A stretch of 17,600 nucleotides of DNA, taken from assembly GCA_025454095.1 (NCBI GenBank), contig JALOPC010000004.1, positions 1 to 17,600 on the forward strand, in the 5' to 3' direction. A program made the position numbers and the translations under genes. Positions 1-8,376 of the stretch are shown here, piece after piece. Source of the stretch: Syntrophales bacterium. Its GTDB lineage: Bacteria; Desulfobacterota; Syntrophia; Syntrophales; UBA2192. Numbering within the stretch: position 1 is the first letter of the stretch; the number at the start of each line of letters is the position of its first letter. Under the pieces are notes generated by a model. It searched no databases, had not been told where the DNA came from, and worked only from the letters and a program-made list of their open reading frames with translations.

Positions 1-134
1 CGCCGCGTGTCCTCGCAGGCGATGAGGTCGACCTCCTTCAGGACGCGCAGGGCGCGCAGCGTGATGTCCTCCAGGTTCCCGATGGGGGTGGAGACGAGAA
101 ACAGTGTCCCTTTCTTCGTTTGTCTGTCGCTCAT
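1..134 (-). CDS. rsmI: RsmI, 16S rRNA 2'-O-methyltransferase (N-terminal 44 residues, cut by window edge)
   Basis: Known role of the family: SAM-dependent 2'-O-methylation of C1402 in 16S rRNA at the decoding centre (tetrapyrrole-methylase fold). Seen here: reading from the ATG at 134 gives [20 protein letters not shown] and continues with [25 protein letters not shown]. The [12 protein letters not shown] and ACEDTR blocks are hallmark N-terminal motifs of RsmI/YraL. The rest of the gene is outside the window. No clear Shine-Dalgarno precedes the ATG, and the 5' region is a heptad-repeat element (145-251). It follows yraN, as in many bacteria where rsmI and yraN are neighbours. Identification is firm despite the short fragment. 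Confidence 0.9.
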   Translation of the reverse strand, partial: MSDRQTKKGTLFLVSTPIGNLEDITLRALRVLKEVDLIACEDTR

Positions 135-144
135 GTCAGGCTCT

Positions 145-251
145 GGGGTCTAGGGTTTCGGGTATAGGGTATAGGGGAGGTACTAAGATTATTTTATATA
201 AACGGAGTTTTCTTCCTTCCCGAGACCCTATCCCCGATACCCGATACCCTG
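145..251. repeat. Heptad-repeat inverted element, copy 1
   Basis: The left arm on + is a run of 7-nt units beginning GGG: GGGTCTA (146), GGGTTTC (153), GGGTATA (160), GGGTATA (167), then GGGG at 174. The right arm is the mirror, units beginning CCC: CCCGAGA (219), CCCTATC (226), CCCGATA (233), CCCGATA (240), CCCT (247). Between them lies an AT-rich core of about 38 bases (181-218). The left arm fits the G-quadruplex rule (at least four G3 runs with 4-nt loops) on +, and the right arm does so on -. It lies between yraN and rsmI and overlaps the readthrough tail of the frameshifted yraN. The same design recurs at 5860-5940. Confidence 0.75.
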
Positions 252-671
252 CTTTTTTAGATTTCCGCGGCGTCGAAAGCGTTCCTGTAGAGGGTTACCG
301 TTTCGCTTGCCCCGTCGAGGCTGACGGCGGCCACGTCGAACCGCGCCGGCTCCCCGAGCCACCCCTTCGGCGGCCACGTCGAACCGCGCCGGCTCCCCGA
401 GCCACCCCTTGGATTTCAGATAGCAAAGGGCGATCGCCGTCATCCGGCGCCGCTTCTGCGGCCCGACGGCCTCCTGAGGCAGCCCGAAACGCTCGGAGGA
501 GCGCGCTTTCACCTCGACGAAGACGACGGTCCGCCCTTCCCGGGCGATGATGTCCATCTCGCCGAGCCGGCATCGGTAGTTTCGTTCGAGGATACGGTAG
601 CCCTGCCCCTGCAGGAAGTCGCAGGCCTTCTCCTCGCCGCGGGCCCCCTTATTTTGCTTCGCCCTGGTCAA
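228..671 (-). CDS. yraN: YraN family (UPF0102) nuclease-like protein, C-terminus frameshifted by a 43-bp duplication
   Basis: YraN/UPF0102 proteins have a restriction-endonuclease-like fold; their cellular role is not settled. Seen: starting at TTG 671 (M-TRAKQNKGARGEEKACDF), the core motifs are intact, namely GARGEEKA, GEMDIIAREG and VVFVEVKAR, the last two carrying the Asp and Glu-x-Lys expected of the nuclease-like site. After ...KGWLGEPARFDVAA the frame is lost because 43 bp are exactly duplicated (325-367 = 368-410). As it stands the ORF runs to a stop at 228 (147 aa). Removing one copy restores VSLDGASETVTLYRNAFDAA-EI and a stop at 257-259, a 123-aa protein with a canonical YraN end. 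The TTG start was chosen because it begins just before the conserved region and follows GGGAG; the gene overlaps the rnhB 3' end by 23 nt. The duplication could be a real mutation or an assembly error. Confidence 0.85.
   Translation of the reverse strand: MTRAKQNKGARGEEKACDFLQGQGYRILERNYRCRLGEMDIIAREGRTVVFVEVKARSSERFGLPQEAVGPQKRRRMTAIALCYLKSKGWLGEPARFDVAAEGVARGAGAVRRGRRQPRRGKRNGNPLQERFRRRGNLKKQGIGYRG
325..410. repeat. Exact 43-bp tandem duplication inside yraN
   Basis: Bases 325-367 and 368-410 are identical, beginning CGGCGGCCACGTCGAACCGC and ending GCCACCCCTT. Since 43 is not a multiple of three, the second unit shifts the yraN frame. Reading through only one copy restores the family-typical C-terminus. 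The perfect identity of the two units implies a very recent event or an artefact. Confidence 0.97.
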
Positions 672-1269
672 GCGTCTCCCGCACCCCCTTGAAGCTGCGC
701 CGGTGGAGCTTGCAGGGGCCGTGGCAGCGGATCGCCTCCAGGTGTTCCCGCGTGCCATACCCCTTGTTCGCGATGAAGTTGTACTGGGGAAACTGGTGAT
801 GGTAGATTTCCATGATCCGGTCCCGGGACACCTTGGCGATGACCGAGGCGCAGGCAATGCAGCGGCTCAGGCTGTCGCCCCGGATGACCGTTTCCTGCGT
901 GATGGGGAGGCTGAGGCGCTGGGCGCGCGCGCCGTCGATGAGAAGGTAGTCCGCAGCCGGAGAGAGCTGCTGGACGGCATCCTTCATGGCGAGACGGGTC
1001 GCCTGGAAGATGTTGATCCGGTCGATGACGGAGGGCTCGACGACGCCGAGGCCCCAGCTCAGCGCCCCGTTGAGGATGATGTCGTAAAACCGCTGCCGCT
1101 TCTTTTCCGTGAGCTGCTTCGAGTCCCGGAGGCCGTCGAGACGAAAATCGGCAGGGAGAACAACAGCCGCGGCCACCACGGGTCCGGCCAGCGGCCCCCT
1201 TCCCGCTTCATCGACACCGGCAATGACGCGATACCCCCGCTTGTGCGCGCTCGTTTCGAAGCTGTCCAT
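649..1269 (-). CDS. rnhB: Ribonuclease HII
   Basis: Cleaves the RNA strand of RNA-DNA hybrids and incises at single ribonucleotides in DNA, using divalent metal. Seen: 206 aa, usual length. The N-terminal signature GVDEAGRGPLAGP supplies D20 and E21 of the acidic tetrad; D112 in LLIDGA and D132 in IRGDS are the likely remaining metal ligands. ACASVIAKVSRDR and NKGYGTREHLEAI are further conserved family blocks. The start ATG (1269) gives MDSFETSAHKRGYRVIAGVDEAGRG, so the signature begins at the expected distance from the N-terminus; only a weak GGGA ribosome site precedes it. The gene follows rplS after a 186-base gap holding a GA-rich hairpin and overlaps yraN at its 3' end, so the two are probably co-translated. 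Confidence 0.97.
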   Translation of the reverse strand: MDSFETSAHKRGYRVIAGVDEAGRGPLAGPVVAAAVVLPADFRLDGLRDSKQLTEKKRQRFYDIILNGALSWGLGVVEPSVIDRINIFQATRLAMKDAVQQLSPAADYLLIDGARAQRLSLPITQETVIRGDSLSRCIACASVIAKVSRDRIMEIYHHQFPQYNFIANKGYGTREHLEAIRCHGPCKLHRRSFKGVRETLDQGEAK

Positions 1270-1343
1270 CCATCGAGGTCCCGTTTCCGCAAAGAGCGTC
1301 TCGCCCCGCTTTCCCGACCCATGCCAGCTTCAGGAACACGATT

Positions 1344-1390
1344 GCGAAGATGGGAAGTGAGGAAGAGCGGAAAAGATGTTCCGCTCTTCG
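1344..1390. repeat. GA-rich palindromic repeat, copy 1 (rplS-rnhB gap)
   Basis: GCGAAGAT (1344-1351) is followed by GGAAGTGAGGAAGA (1353-1366) and by an 11-bp perfect inverted repeat, GAAGAGCGGAA (1362-1372) with TTCCGCTCTTC (1379-1389), around a 6-nt loop. In the minus-strand transcript this makes a hairpin just after rplS, but no T-tract follows, so it is not a classic intrinsic terminator. The same 14-nt GGAAGTGAGGAAGA and the GCGAAGAT block recur in the gap before argS (8473-8562), marking a dispersed repeat family. Nothing else is seen in the gap 1270-1455. Confidence 0.7.
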
Positions 1391-1455
1391 CGGGCTCGAC
1401 ACCGGTCTGAACGGAAGCCCGCTCGACGAAGCGCGCCTCCGTCACATGCTCTGGA

Positions 1456-1803
1456 TCAGTGCCTGTCGAGTTCCTTGATCTTCGTCTCTTTGCCCTTGCG
1501 CCCTCTGAGGTAGAAGAGCTTCGCGCGCCGCACCTTGCCGCGGGTCACGACCTGCACCCGGTCGATCACGGGGGAGTGGCTCGGGAAGGTCCTCTCGACG
1601 CCTACGCCGTAGGAAATCTTGCGGACGGTGAAGTGGGCCCGGCTGTTCCCGCGGGTCTTCTTGATCACGACGCCCTCGAACACCTGGATTCTCTCCTTGG
1701 AACCTTCGACGATCTTCACGAAGACCTTGACGGTGTCGCCGGGACGAAAGTCGGGGATGTCCCCCCGCATCTGCTCCTTCTCGATGAAATCAATCTTATC
1801 CAT
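1456..1803 (-). CDS. rplS: 50S ribosomal protein L19 (bL19)
   Basis: Structural protein of the large ribosomal subunit, located at the 30S-50S interface. Seen: 115 aa, the usual size, with the family blocks [51 protein letters not shown] and [20 protein letters not shown] followed by [15 protein letters not shown]. The ATG at 1803 is preceded by a strong AGGAGG about 10 bases upstream. A 121-base gap separates it from the methyltransferase gene upstream. That spacing, and the terminator-like structure after trmD, suggest rplS may have its own promoter, though I could not pick out a convincing one (a weak TTGTGA / 17 nt / TAAGAA lies in the gap). Confidence 0.98.
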   Translation of the reverse strand: MDKIDFIEKEQMRGDIPDFRPGDTVKVFVKIVEGSKERIQVFEGVVIKKTRGNSRAHFTVRKISYGVGVERTFPSHSPVIDRVQVVTRGKVRRAKLFYLRGRKGKETKIKELDRH

Positions 1804-1924
1804 GACAGCAAAACCTCCTGAGTATATGCCTCATTCGTCTCTCGTTCAGCGCTTCACCGTTTGCGGAAAGCCTGAACGAAATGATCGACCCTTCTTATTC
1901 TCGACTTCTCGAGTTCACAACGTC

Positions 1925-2491
1925 TCAACTTCGATTACCGACAAGCCTGTCCAGCGTGACGGCGACGGCCGATCGGACCGAGAGGTGGTTGTACGGGCCG
2001 GGACCCGCGAGGGGCTCCAGCCGGTAATGGCTTCGTTCGATGACCTCGCCTGCCAAGCCCCACCCGGTGCCGAACAGCAGGACATGCGCGCTCTCCCCGG
2101 CTTTCAGCAGATCCCGCATCCGCCCGTGGCTCGTGGAGGGACCCTCCAGGCGGGCCCCCGTGGCAACGGTCATCACGGGGCGTGATTCCTGTCTCGCGAT
2201 CGCTCCGACCGCATCCTCGAGGGTGCCGGCAACCTCGACAGCCTCCAGGGCCTCGCGCCTCGAGGGGTTCAGGACCCCGCCCGCTCCCCGGGTCCAGTGC
2301 CCGATGATCGCGTTCACCAGATCGGCCTGCTCGGCGATCGGGGTCACGATGAAAGAACGCCGAACCCCGTAGGTCCGAGCCGCCCGCGCGATGTCGTGGA
2401 TGTCGGCGTTCGTCACGGCGCTGGTGATCACGCGCCGCTGCCGGTCCAGCACGGGGTAGTGCAAAAGGGCGATATAGAGTCGGCCCGACAT
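1925..2491 (-). CDS. SAM-dependent RNA methyltransferase, SPOUT superfamily (COG4752 / Methyltrn_RNA_4)
   Basis: A 188-aa protein of the uncharacterised RNA-methyltransferase family commonly sited between trmD and rplS in Desulfobacterota and some thermophiles. Seen: N-terminal LYIALLHYPVLDRQRRVITS with VTNADIHDIAR, characteristic of the family; then the C-terminal knot-like cofactor region LLFGTGWGLAGEV (138-150) and GPYNHLSVRSAVAVTLDRL (165-183), which resemble the glycine-rich and N-hydrophobic-S-V/A motifs of SPOUT enzymes. The substrate RNA and modified base are not known from sequence. The ATG at 2491 lies only 11 bases past the T-run of an intrinsic terminator-like hairpin (2503-2541), so expression from the trmD side may be attenuated. 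Family call is secure, function inferred only from family and neighbours. Confidence 0.88.
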   Translation of the reverse strand: MSGRLYIALLHYPVLDRQRRVITSAVTNADIHDIARAARTYGVRRSFIVTPIAEQADLVNAIIGHWTRGAGGVLNPSRREALEAVEVAGTLEDAVGAIARQESRPVMTVATGARLEGPSTSHGRMRDLLKAGESAHVLLFGTGWGLAGEVIERSHYRLEPLAGPGPYNHLSVRSAVAVTLDRLVGNRS

Positions 2492-2502
2492 CGCAACCCG
2501 AT

Positions 2503-2541
2503 AAAAAAATCTCTGCCTGCAAACGTTCCGTTCGCGCAGAG
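2503..2541 (-). terminator. Intrinsic terminator / attenuator between trmD and the methyltransferase gene
   Basis: On the minus strand an outer stem CTCTGC/GCAGAG (2536-2541 with 2511-2516) and an inner 7-bp stem GCGAACG/CGTTTGC (one G-U pair, GAA loop, 2519-2535) stack into one long hairpin with a 2-nt bulge. It is followed by A and seven T residues (2509-2503). This has all parts of a Rho-independent terminator for transcripts leaving trmD. A smaller hairpin, TGACGC/GCGTCA, overlaps the trmD stop (2546-2564). Confidence 0.75.
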
Positions 2542-2561
2542 TGCATGACGCCGGAAACGCG

Positions 2562-3296
2562 TCAGGATTCCTTTTTCAGTTCCTCCAGGATCCTGCGATC
2601 CTGCTCCGTGAGCGACGCCCCGGCCAGCAGCTCCGGCCTTCGCAGCAGGGTGCGTCTCAGCGCCTCGCGGCGCCTCCACGTCTCGATCTCCCGGTGATGC
2701 CCGGACAGGAGCACTTCCGGGACCTTCCAGCCCCTGAATTCCTCCGGCCTCGTGTACTGGGGACTCTCGAGGAGGCCCGTGGCGAAGGATTCGTGGCGGG
2801 CCGACTCCTCGTTGCCGAGCACGCCGGGGATGAGCCTGGCCACGGCGTCGACGACTGTCATGGCCGCCGCTTCGCCGCCCGTGAGGATGTAATCGCCGAT
2901 GGAGAGTTCCCGGTCCGCCAGGTTCTCCCTCACCCGCTCGTCAACGCCCTCGTAGTGTCCGCAGATCAGGACGATCCTGCCCGCCCGCGCCAGTTCCCCG
3001 GCAATCGCCTGGTTGAAGGTCTCGCCCTGCGGCGTCAGGAGAATCCGCAGGCACTCGCCCGGGTTGGCCCCGATGGCCTCGAGGACCCTGGCGATGGGTT
3101 CCACCTTCATGACCATGCCGGCCCCGCCGCCGTAAGGGTAATCGTCCGTCATCCGGTGCTTGTCCGTGGCCCCGTCGCGGATGTTGTGGGCCTCGATCCG
3201 GATGAGACCCTTGTCCCGTGCCTTTTTCAGCAGGCTGCACCCGAAAAAGGACTCGAACATCTCCGGAAAGATGGACAGGATGTCAAAGCGCGTCAT
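2562..3296 (-). CDS. trmD: tRNA (guanine-37-N1)-methyltransferase TrmD
   Basis: Methylates N1 of G37 next to the anticodon, which prevents +1 frameshifting; SPOUT-class homodimer. Seen: 244 aa, usual length. [14 protein letters not shown] at the N-terminus, [14 protein letters not shown] (51-64), [11 protein letters not shown] (112-122), [12 protein letters not shown] (131-142) and [10 protein letters not shown] (175-184) with VLLSGHH (195-201) are the trefoil-knot cofactor loops and substrate-binding blocks. The position of the E. coli catalytic Asp169 appears to hold Glu here (H-E-S-F), by eye alignment. Start ATG at 3296 has GGAGG 6-7 bases upstream and overlaps rimM by 14 nt, implying translational coupling. 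A terminator-like hairpin follows the gene. Confidence 0.98.
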   Translation of the reverse strand: MTRFDILSIFPEMFESFFGCSLLKKARDKGLIRIEAHNIRDGATDKHRMTDDYPYGGGAGMVMKVEPIARVLEAIGANPGECLRILLTPQGETFNQAIAGELARAGRIVLICGHYEGVDERVRENLADRELSIGDYILTGGEAAAMTVVDAVARLIPGVLGNEESARHESFATGLLESPQYTRPEEFRGWKVPEVLLSGHHREIETWRRREALRRTLLRRPELLAGASLTEQDRRILEELKKES

Positions 3297-3807
3297 CGCC
3301 CGCCTCCAGTCCCTTGAGCAACCGGACGACCACCCTGCCCGCCCCCATGTCCACGGAACGGATTACCTCGGCGATGGCCGGCAGCAGGATCTCCTTCGCC
3401 CCGGCCCTGCAGACGACCACGTCGTTGCTGCCCGTCGGGAAGATGCTCACGATGACCCCGAGGGGGTTCCCCTCTTCCGTCTCGACGCGCAGGCCGATGA
3501 GATCCTCCCAGTAGTACTCGCCCTCCTGGAGCGGTTCCAGGCTCGCATACGGGACGGACACCGTGAGCCCCCGAAGCCCGTCGGCCGCCGTGCGGTCCTC
3601 GACCCCCCCGAGCTTGAGGGAGAAGTGGGCCCGCCCTTCGGGGCGCGCGTTTTCGATGGGGTATCGCTTCGCCGAGTCGCTGCTTCGGCCGATCCAGGCC
3701 TCCGTCAGCGACGGCAGCAACCGGTCCGATTCAAGATAGGAAAGAACTTTCACACGGCCCGCAAGACCGTGGGATCTGACGATCCGTCCGATTTCGACCC
3801 ATCGCAT
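3283..3807 (-). CDS. rimM: 16S rRNA processing / 30S maturation factor RimM
   Basis: RimM binds ribosomal protein uS19 and assists maturation of the 30S head. Seen: 174 aa from ATG 3807 ([20 protein letters not shown]). The N-terminal RimM barrel carries the G-x-I-x-x-x-H-G-x-x-G-x-x-K/R signature, and the C-terminal PRC-like barrel holds [21 protein letters not shown] and [15 protein letters not shown] chose ATG 3807 over an in-frame TTG at 3813 because ATG gives the family's usual short N-terminus; the ribosome site is weak either way. The khpA stop is only 9 bases upstream and the 3' end overlaps trmD, so the gene sits in the rpsP-khpA-rimM-trmD operon. Confidence 0.96.
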   Translation of the reverse strand: MRWVEIGRIVRSHGLAGRVKVLSYLESDRLLPSLTEAWIGRSSDSAKRYPIENARPEGRAHFSLKLGGVEDRTAADGLRGLTVSVPYASLEPLQEGEYYWEDLIGLRVETEEGNPLGVIVSIFPTGSNDVVVCRAGAKEILLPAIAEVIRSVDMGAGRVVVRLLKGLEAGDDAL

Positions 3808-3816
3808 CGGCAACCG

Positions 3817-4047
3817 CTACTCGATGATCTCGAGAACGGTGCGCTTGTGCACCTTGGCCGACGCGGCGCTCAGGATTGTCCGCATGGCCTTCGCGGTCTT
3901 GCCTTGCTTGCCGATGACCTTCCCCAGATCTTCCTTCGACACTCTCAACTCAATGACAGACGTCTGCTCTCCCTGCACCTCGGAGACCTCGACCTTGTCC
4001 GGGTTGTCCACCAACGCCTGGGCGATGTACTTGATCAAGTCTTTCAT
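3817..4047 (-). CDS. khpA: KhpA, KH-domain RNA-binding protein
   Basis: Small RNA-binding protein (formerly YlqC) encoded between rpsP and rimM in many bacteria; in Gram-positives it partners KhpB and influences cell division, and its role here is inferred only. Seen: 76 aa with a single KH domain, [20 protein letters not shown] at the N-terminus and the RNA-gripping [18 protein letters not shown], where GKQG is the G-x-x-G loop. The ATG at 4047 was preferred to an in-frame GTG at 4053: GGAGG lies 8 bases before the ATG but only 2 before the GTG. It is 9 bases from rimM and 81 bases from rpsP. Confidence 0.94.
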   Translation of the reverse strand: MKDLIKYIAQALVDNPDKVEVSEVQGEQTSVIELRVSKEDLGKVIGKQGKTAKAMRTILSAASAKVHKRTVLEIIE

Positions 4048-4128
4048 CGTCACGACCTCCAGGGATTTTCTGGATGTTACGCTCCTGGTTCACCCCATTT
4101 GAATCGAGAGTCCAACGAAGACGGCGGT

Positions 4129-4398
4129 TCAGGCGACCTTGGTCTTGTCCTTTGCGATCGTGATCCCTTTTTTCCCAAGCAGCTGGGAGACGGTCAATGT
4201 CGGCTCGGCTCCCTTGGAGAGCCACTCCCGCACCCGGTCCTCCTTGACCGTGATCTCGGCCGGATTCTTCTTCGGGTCGTAGTTGCCGACGATTTCAATG
4301 AATTTCCCGTCCCTCGGCGACACCGAATCGGCTACGACGATCCGGTAGTAGGGCTTTTTCCGGGTTCCCATCCGCGTCAATCTCATCTTAACAGCCAT
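4129..4398 (-). CDS. rpsP: 30S ribosomal protein S16 (bS16)
   Basis: Small-subunit protein needed for 30S assembly. Seen: 89 aa, typical length. [42 protein letters not shown] and [17 protein letters not shown] are diagnostic bS16 blocks. ATG at 4398 follows AGGAGGGTATGGGGTAACGG, an unusually G-rich ribosome-binding region with the AGGAGG about 15 bases away and a GGGG nearer. The gene leads the rpsP-khpA-rimM-trmD run and lies 98 bases downstream of ffh, an arrangement common across bacteria. That gap contains A/T runs but no convincing minus-strand terminator. Confidence 0.98.
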   Translation of the reverse strand: MAVKMRLTRMGTRKKPYYRIVVADSVSPRDGKFIEIVGNYDPKKNPAEITVKEDRVREWLSKGAEPTLTVSQLLGKKGITIAKDKTKVA

Positions 4399-4496
4399 TC
4401 CGTTACCCCATACCCTCCTGATGTGTTGAGCGAAAAAAAGTAGGTTAAATTAGCATAAACAGACGGTTTTTTGAATCTTTTTTTTAGCCGGCCCGG

Positions 4497-5834
<1,338 letters not shown>

Positions 5835-5859
5835 ACAGGTCTATTCGGTCTGTTTCGTT

Positions 5860-5940
5860 GGGAAAGGGTATCGGGGTTCGGGATGGAAGCAGATTTCGTT
5901 TATTAAACTATTTGTTCGACCCTTTAGACCCTATACCCCT
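5860..5940. repeat. Heptad-repeat inverted element, copy 2
   Basis: The left arm on + has GGG-led units: GGGAAA (5860), GGGTATC (5866), GGGGTTC (5873), GGGATGG (5880). The right arm has CCC-led units: CCCTTTAGA (5920), CCCTATA (5929), CCCC (5936). An AT-rich core of about 33 bases (5887-5919) lies between. The architecture and the TATC/TATA units match the element at 145-251. It fills the gap between the SPOR gene stop (5944) and the ffh start (5834). Confidence 0.7.
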
Positions 5941-5943
5941 CTT

Positions 5944-6585
5944 TCAGCTGCCTGCGGGCAGGATCATGCACTGCATCCCCTTCACTTTCGCCTGCAGCCC
6001 GTCTACCACCTTCTGGGCCTGCTCCCTCGTTTCGAACCCCTTCAGCTTGACCCGGTACCAGCGGCCGCGGTCGCTGAGTTCGGCCGAATCGATATAGGGC
6101 GCGTATCCCATGCTGTTGAGCTTGTCGCGCAGCTCTTCCGCTTTTTTTCTCTCCTGCAGGGATGCCACCTGGATGACGAACTTCCCTGCCGCGGGTGCGG
6201 CGGCCTGCTCCTTGACGGGCGCGGCCTCCTCCTTCTTCGCCTTGGGCTGCGTCGCATCGGCCGCGCCGGTTCCCTTGCCCTTCGTCAGCGTGTCGAAGAA
6301 GGTCAGTTTGAAATCGCCCTTGTCGGCGCCGCCCGCTTTCCTCCCCTCTTCGCCGGGGCCTTTTTCGGCCTCGCTCCCTTCGGCCGGGGTCGAACGCCCC
6401 ACCTTCTGTTTCAGGATACCGGTAATGCCCTGGTCGGCCTGGTCGGGGTTGCCTTCCATGTTGACGCCCAGCATGACGCCCGTCACGAAGGCCAGAAAGA
6501 TCAGGAAGGAGATGCCGATGACGAAGAGCACCAGCCCCATCTTTCCCAGGCGGAATTCGAACTCTTTCATCCGTTGCGGTCGCAT
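5944..6585 (-). CDS. SPOR-domain, single-pass inner-membrane protein
   Basis: SPOR domains bind denuded septal peptidoglycan, so a role at the division site or in the envelope is likely. Seen: 213 aa from ATG 6585. A short basic N-terminus (MRPQRMKEFEFRLGK) is followed by one hydrophobic segment (about 17-41, LVLFVIGISFLIFLAFVTGV), a low-complexity charged linker rich in Ala, Lys, Glu and Gly (about 45-132), and a C-terminal SPOR domain (134-207, FVIQVASLQERKKAEELRD and WYRVKLKGFETREQAQKVV). This matches the DedD-like layout. GGAGGGG stands directly upstream of the chosen ATG; a second ATG at 6570 (MKEFEF) is possible. The argS stop is only 14 bases upstream, so the two are co-transcribed, a pairing often seen in Desulfobacterota. 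Confidence 0.9.
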   Translation of the reverse strand: MRPQRMKEFEFRLGKMGLVLFVIGISFLIFLAFVTGVMLGVNMEGNPDQADQGITGILKQKVGRSTPAEGSEAEKGPGEEGRKAGGADKGDFKLTFFDTLTKGKGTGAADATQPKAKKEEAAPVKEQAAAPAAGKFVIQVASLQERKKAEELRDKLNSMGYAPYIDSAELSDRGRWYRVKLKGFETREQAQKVVDGLQAKVKGMQCMILPAGS

Positions 6586-6599
6586 GACCCCTCCGGGGC

Positions 6600-8264
6600 T
6601 TACATCTTCTCCGGAGCGCTGACGCCGAGGACACCCAGGGCGTTGCGCAGGACCTGCCCGATCGTACTCACGAGAAAGAGCCTTGCCCGGCTCAGGGCCG
6701 CATCGTCGGTGATAACCCGGTTCTTGTTGTAGTAGCTGTGGAAGATCCCTGCCAGCTCGTTCAGGAAAAACGTCACCCGGTGCGGCTCGAGGGCCTTCGC
6801 GGCCCCCTCGATGACTTCGGGGTAGCGGATGACGGCCTTGATGAGCTGGATCTCCTCGGGGAGCTTCAGCAGATTGATCTCGGCATTCTCCCCGCTTGGG
6901 ACGTCCATCCCCCGCTCCGCGGCCATCCGGGTAATGCTCGAGATCCGGGCATGGGCATACTGGACGTAGTAGACGGGGTTCTCGTTGGACTGCCGCTTGG
7001 CCAGTTCGAGGTCGAAGTCGAGCTGGCTGTCGGAGCGGCGCATCAGGAAATTGTACCGGGCGGCGTCCTTGCCGACTTCGTCGATCACCTGCCGCAGCGT
7101 CACGTACTCCCCCGCCCGGGTGGACATGGCCACGGGCTTCCCGTCGCGAAGCAGGCTCACGAGCTGAACGAGGATGATGCGCAGGGCTTCCCGGTTGCCT
7201 CCCAGGGCTTCGATGCTCGCCTTGAGCCTCGGGATGTAGCCGTGATGGTCGGCGCCCCACACGTCAATGACCGTGTCGAACCCGCGGTCGAACTTGTTTT
7301 TGTGATAGGCGATGTCCGCCGCGAAATAGGTGGGCGTCCCCGTGTCCCGGATAACCACCCGGTCCTTTTCGTCGCCGAAGGCGGTCGAGCGGAACCAGAG
7401 CGTGTCCCCTTCCTTGTAGACATGCCCCTTTTCCTGCAGCTCGCCCAGGAGTTTCATGACGCCGTCGTTTTCGTAGAGCTTGCCCTCGCTGAAGTAGCAG
7501 TCGAACAGGACACCGAAGGCCGCCAGGTCGTCCTTGATCCCCTGCATGATGGAGCCGGCGGCATAGGCCGTGAAAAACGGCAGGATTTCGTCCTCGGGTT
7601 TCCCGAGGTAGCGCTCCCCGTCCCGGGAGAGGATCTCACGCGCCAGTTCGGCAATGTAGTCGCCCTGGTAGTGATCAGACGGAAAGTCGATCGCCTCGCC
7701 AAGCGCCTCGCGGTAGCGCAGGTACACCGAGCGGCCGAGGGTTCGCATCTGGTTGCCCACGTCGTTGATGTAGTATTCCTTGACGACGTCGTGACCGCTC
7801 GCCCTCAGGATGTTGGCGATGACGTCGCCCGTCACGGCCCCCCGCGCATGGCCGATGTGCAGAGGCCCCGTGGGGTTTGCGCTCACGAACTCGACCTGGA
7901 CCTTCCGGCCCGTGCCGATCGCCAGCGTGCCGTAGCGTTCCTGGAGGCGCTCGATTTCCAGGAGCAGCCCGCGCCAGCGCTCCTCCCGGACGAAGAAGTT
8001 GATGAAGCCCGGACCCGCGATCTCCACCCTGCTCAGCAGGCCGCCGTCATCCTTCAGCTTCGCGACGATCGCCTGAGCGATCGCGCGGGGGTTCTTCCGG
8101 GCCTGGGAGGCGATCACCATGGCCACGTTCGAGGCGTAGTCCCCGTGGGTCTCGTCCCGAGTCACTTCCAGTTCGATGAAGGGGAGGCTCTTCACCTCGA
8201 ACAGGCCTTCGGCGCGGCACAGCGCCGTCGACTCTTCCAGCAGCTTGATGATTTTCTCTTTCAT
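6600..8264 (-). CDS. argS: Arginyl-tRNA synthetase
   Basis: Class I synthetase charging tRNA-Arg. Seen: 554 aa from ATG 8264. N-terminal additional domain (about 1-85, with [11 protein letters not shown]), catalytic domain with [19 protein letters not shown] (HIGH at 136-139) and YINDVGNQM, and the anticodon-binding DALR domain near the C-terminus ([33 protein letters not shown]). The KMSKS loop is not canonical; ALSTR-like [13 protein letters not shown] is in its place, as usual for many ArgRS. A longer in-frame reading to 8378 exists but its extra residues are unlike the family and pass through the leader region, so ATG 8264 was chosen. The promoter at 8377-8405 and a hairpin plus T8 in the leader suggest control by attenuation. 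Confidence 0.97.
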   Translation of the reverse strand: MKEKIIKLLEESTALCRAEGLFEVKSLPFIELEVTRDETHGDYASNVAMVIASQARKNPRAIAQAIVAKLKDDGGLLSRVEIAGPGFINFFVREERWRGLLLEIERLQERYGTLAIGTGRKVQVEFVSANPTGPLHIGHARGAVTGDVIANILRASGHDVVKEYYINDVGNQMRTLGRSVYLRYREALGEAIDFPSDHYQGDYIAELAREILSRDGERYLGKPEDEILPFFTAYAAGSIMQGIKDDLAAFGVLFDCYFSEGKLYENDGVMKLLGELQEKGHVYKEGDTLWFRSTAFGDEKDRVVIRDTGTPTYFAADIAYHKNKFDRGFDTVIDVWGADHHGYIPRLKASIEALGGNREALRIILVQLVSLLRDGKPVAMSTRAGEYVTLRQVIDEVGKDAARYNFLMRRSDSQLDFDLELAKRQSNENPVYYVQYAHARISSITRMAAERGMDVPSGENAEINLLKLPEEIQLIKAVIRYPEVIEGAAKALEPHRVTFFLNELAGIFHSYYNKNRVITDDAALSRARLFLVSTIGQVLRNALGVLGVSAPEKM

Positions 8265-8293
8265 GGTTCGAACACGCTCTCGACGACTATAAT

Positions 8294-8313
8294 AAAAAAA
8301 AGGCCCGGCGGCC
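8294..8313 (-). terminator. Short hairpin with T8 in the argS leader (terminator/attenuator candidate)
   Basis: On the minus strand GGCC-GCCG-GGCC (8313-8302) is followed by eight T residues (8301-8294), with A-rich bases before the stem that can pair partly with the T-run. The GC stem is only 4 bp, so strength is uncertain. It lies about 30 bases before the argS start and downstream of the argS promoter, so it would act as an attenuator of argS or stop readthrough from the pilus genes. Confidence 0.45.
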
Positions 8314-8376
8314 AATTCTTTTATCGACGTTTCCCCCCGCGGAGGGAGTTGTTTTCCCCTGTCGGAAACCGCGGCC

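Noticed and set aside
1059..1445. Minus-strand frame reading through the rplS-rnhB gap into rnhB in another frame
   Set aside because: It starts from GTG without family motifs and overlaps most of the rnhB N-terminus out of frame. Composition is that of a shadow frame.
1804..1924. Possible rplS leader regulation (CTGAACG/CGTTCAG inverted repeat and a weak promoter)
   Set aside because: The 7-bp repeat has a long loop and the promoter matches are poor. There is not enough to call a known L19 or riboswitch-type leader.
4399..4415. GGGTATGGGG sequence before rpsP as a further heptad-repeat copy
   Set aside because: Only two G-runs are present and they coincide with the ribosome-binding region, so a purine-rich Shine-Dalgarno explains them.
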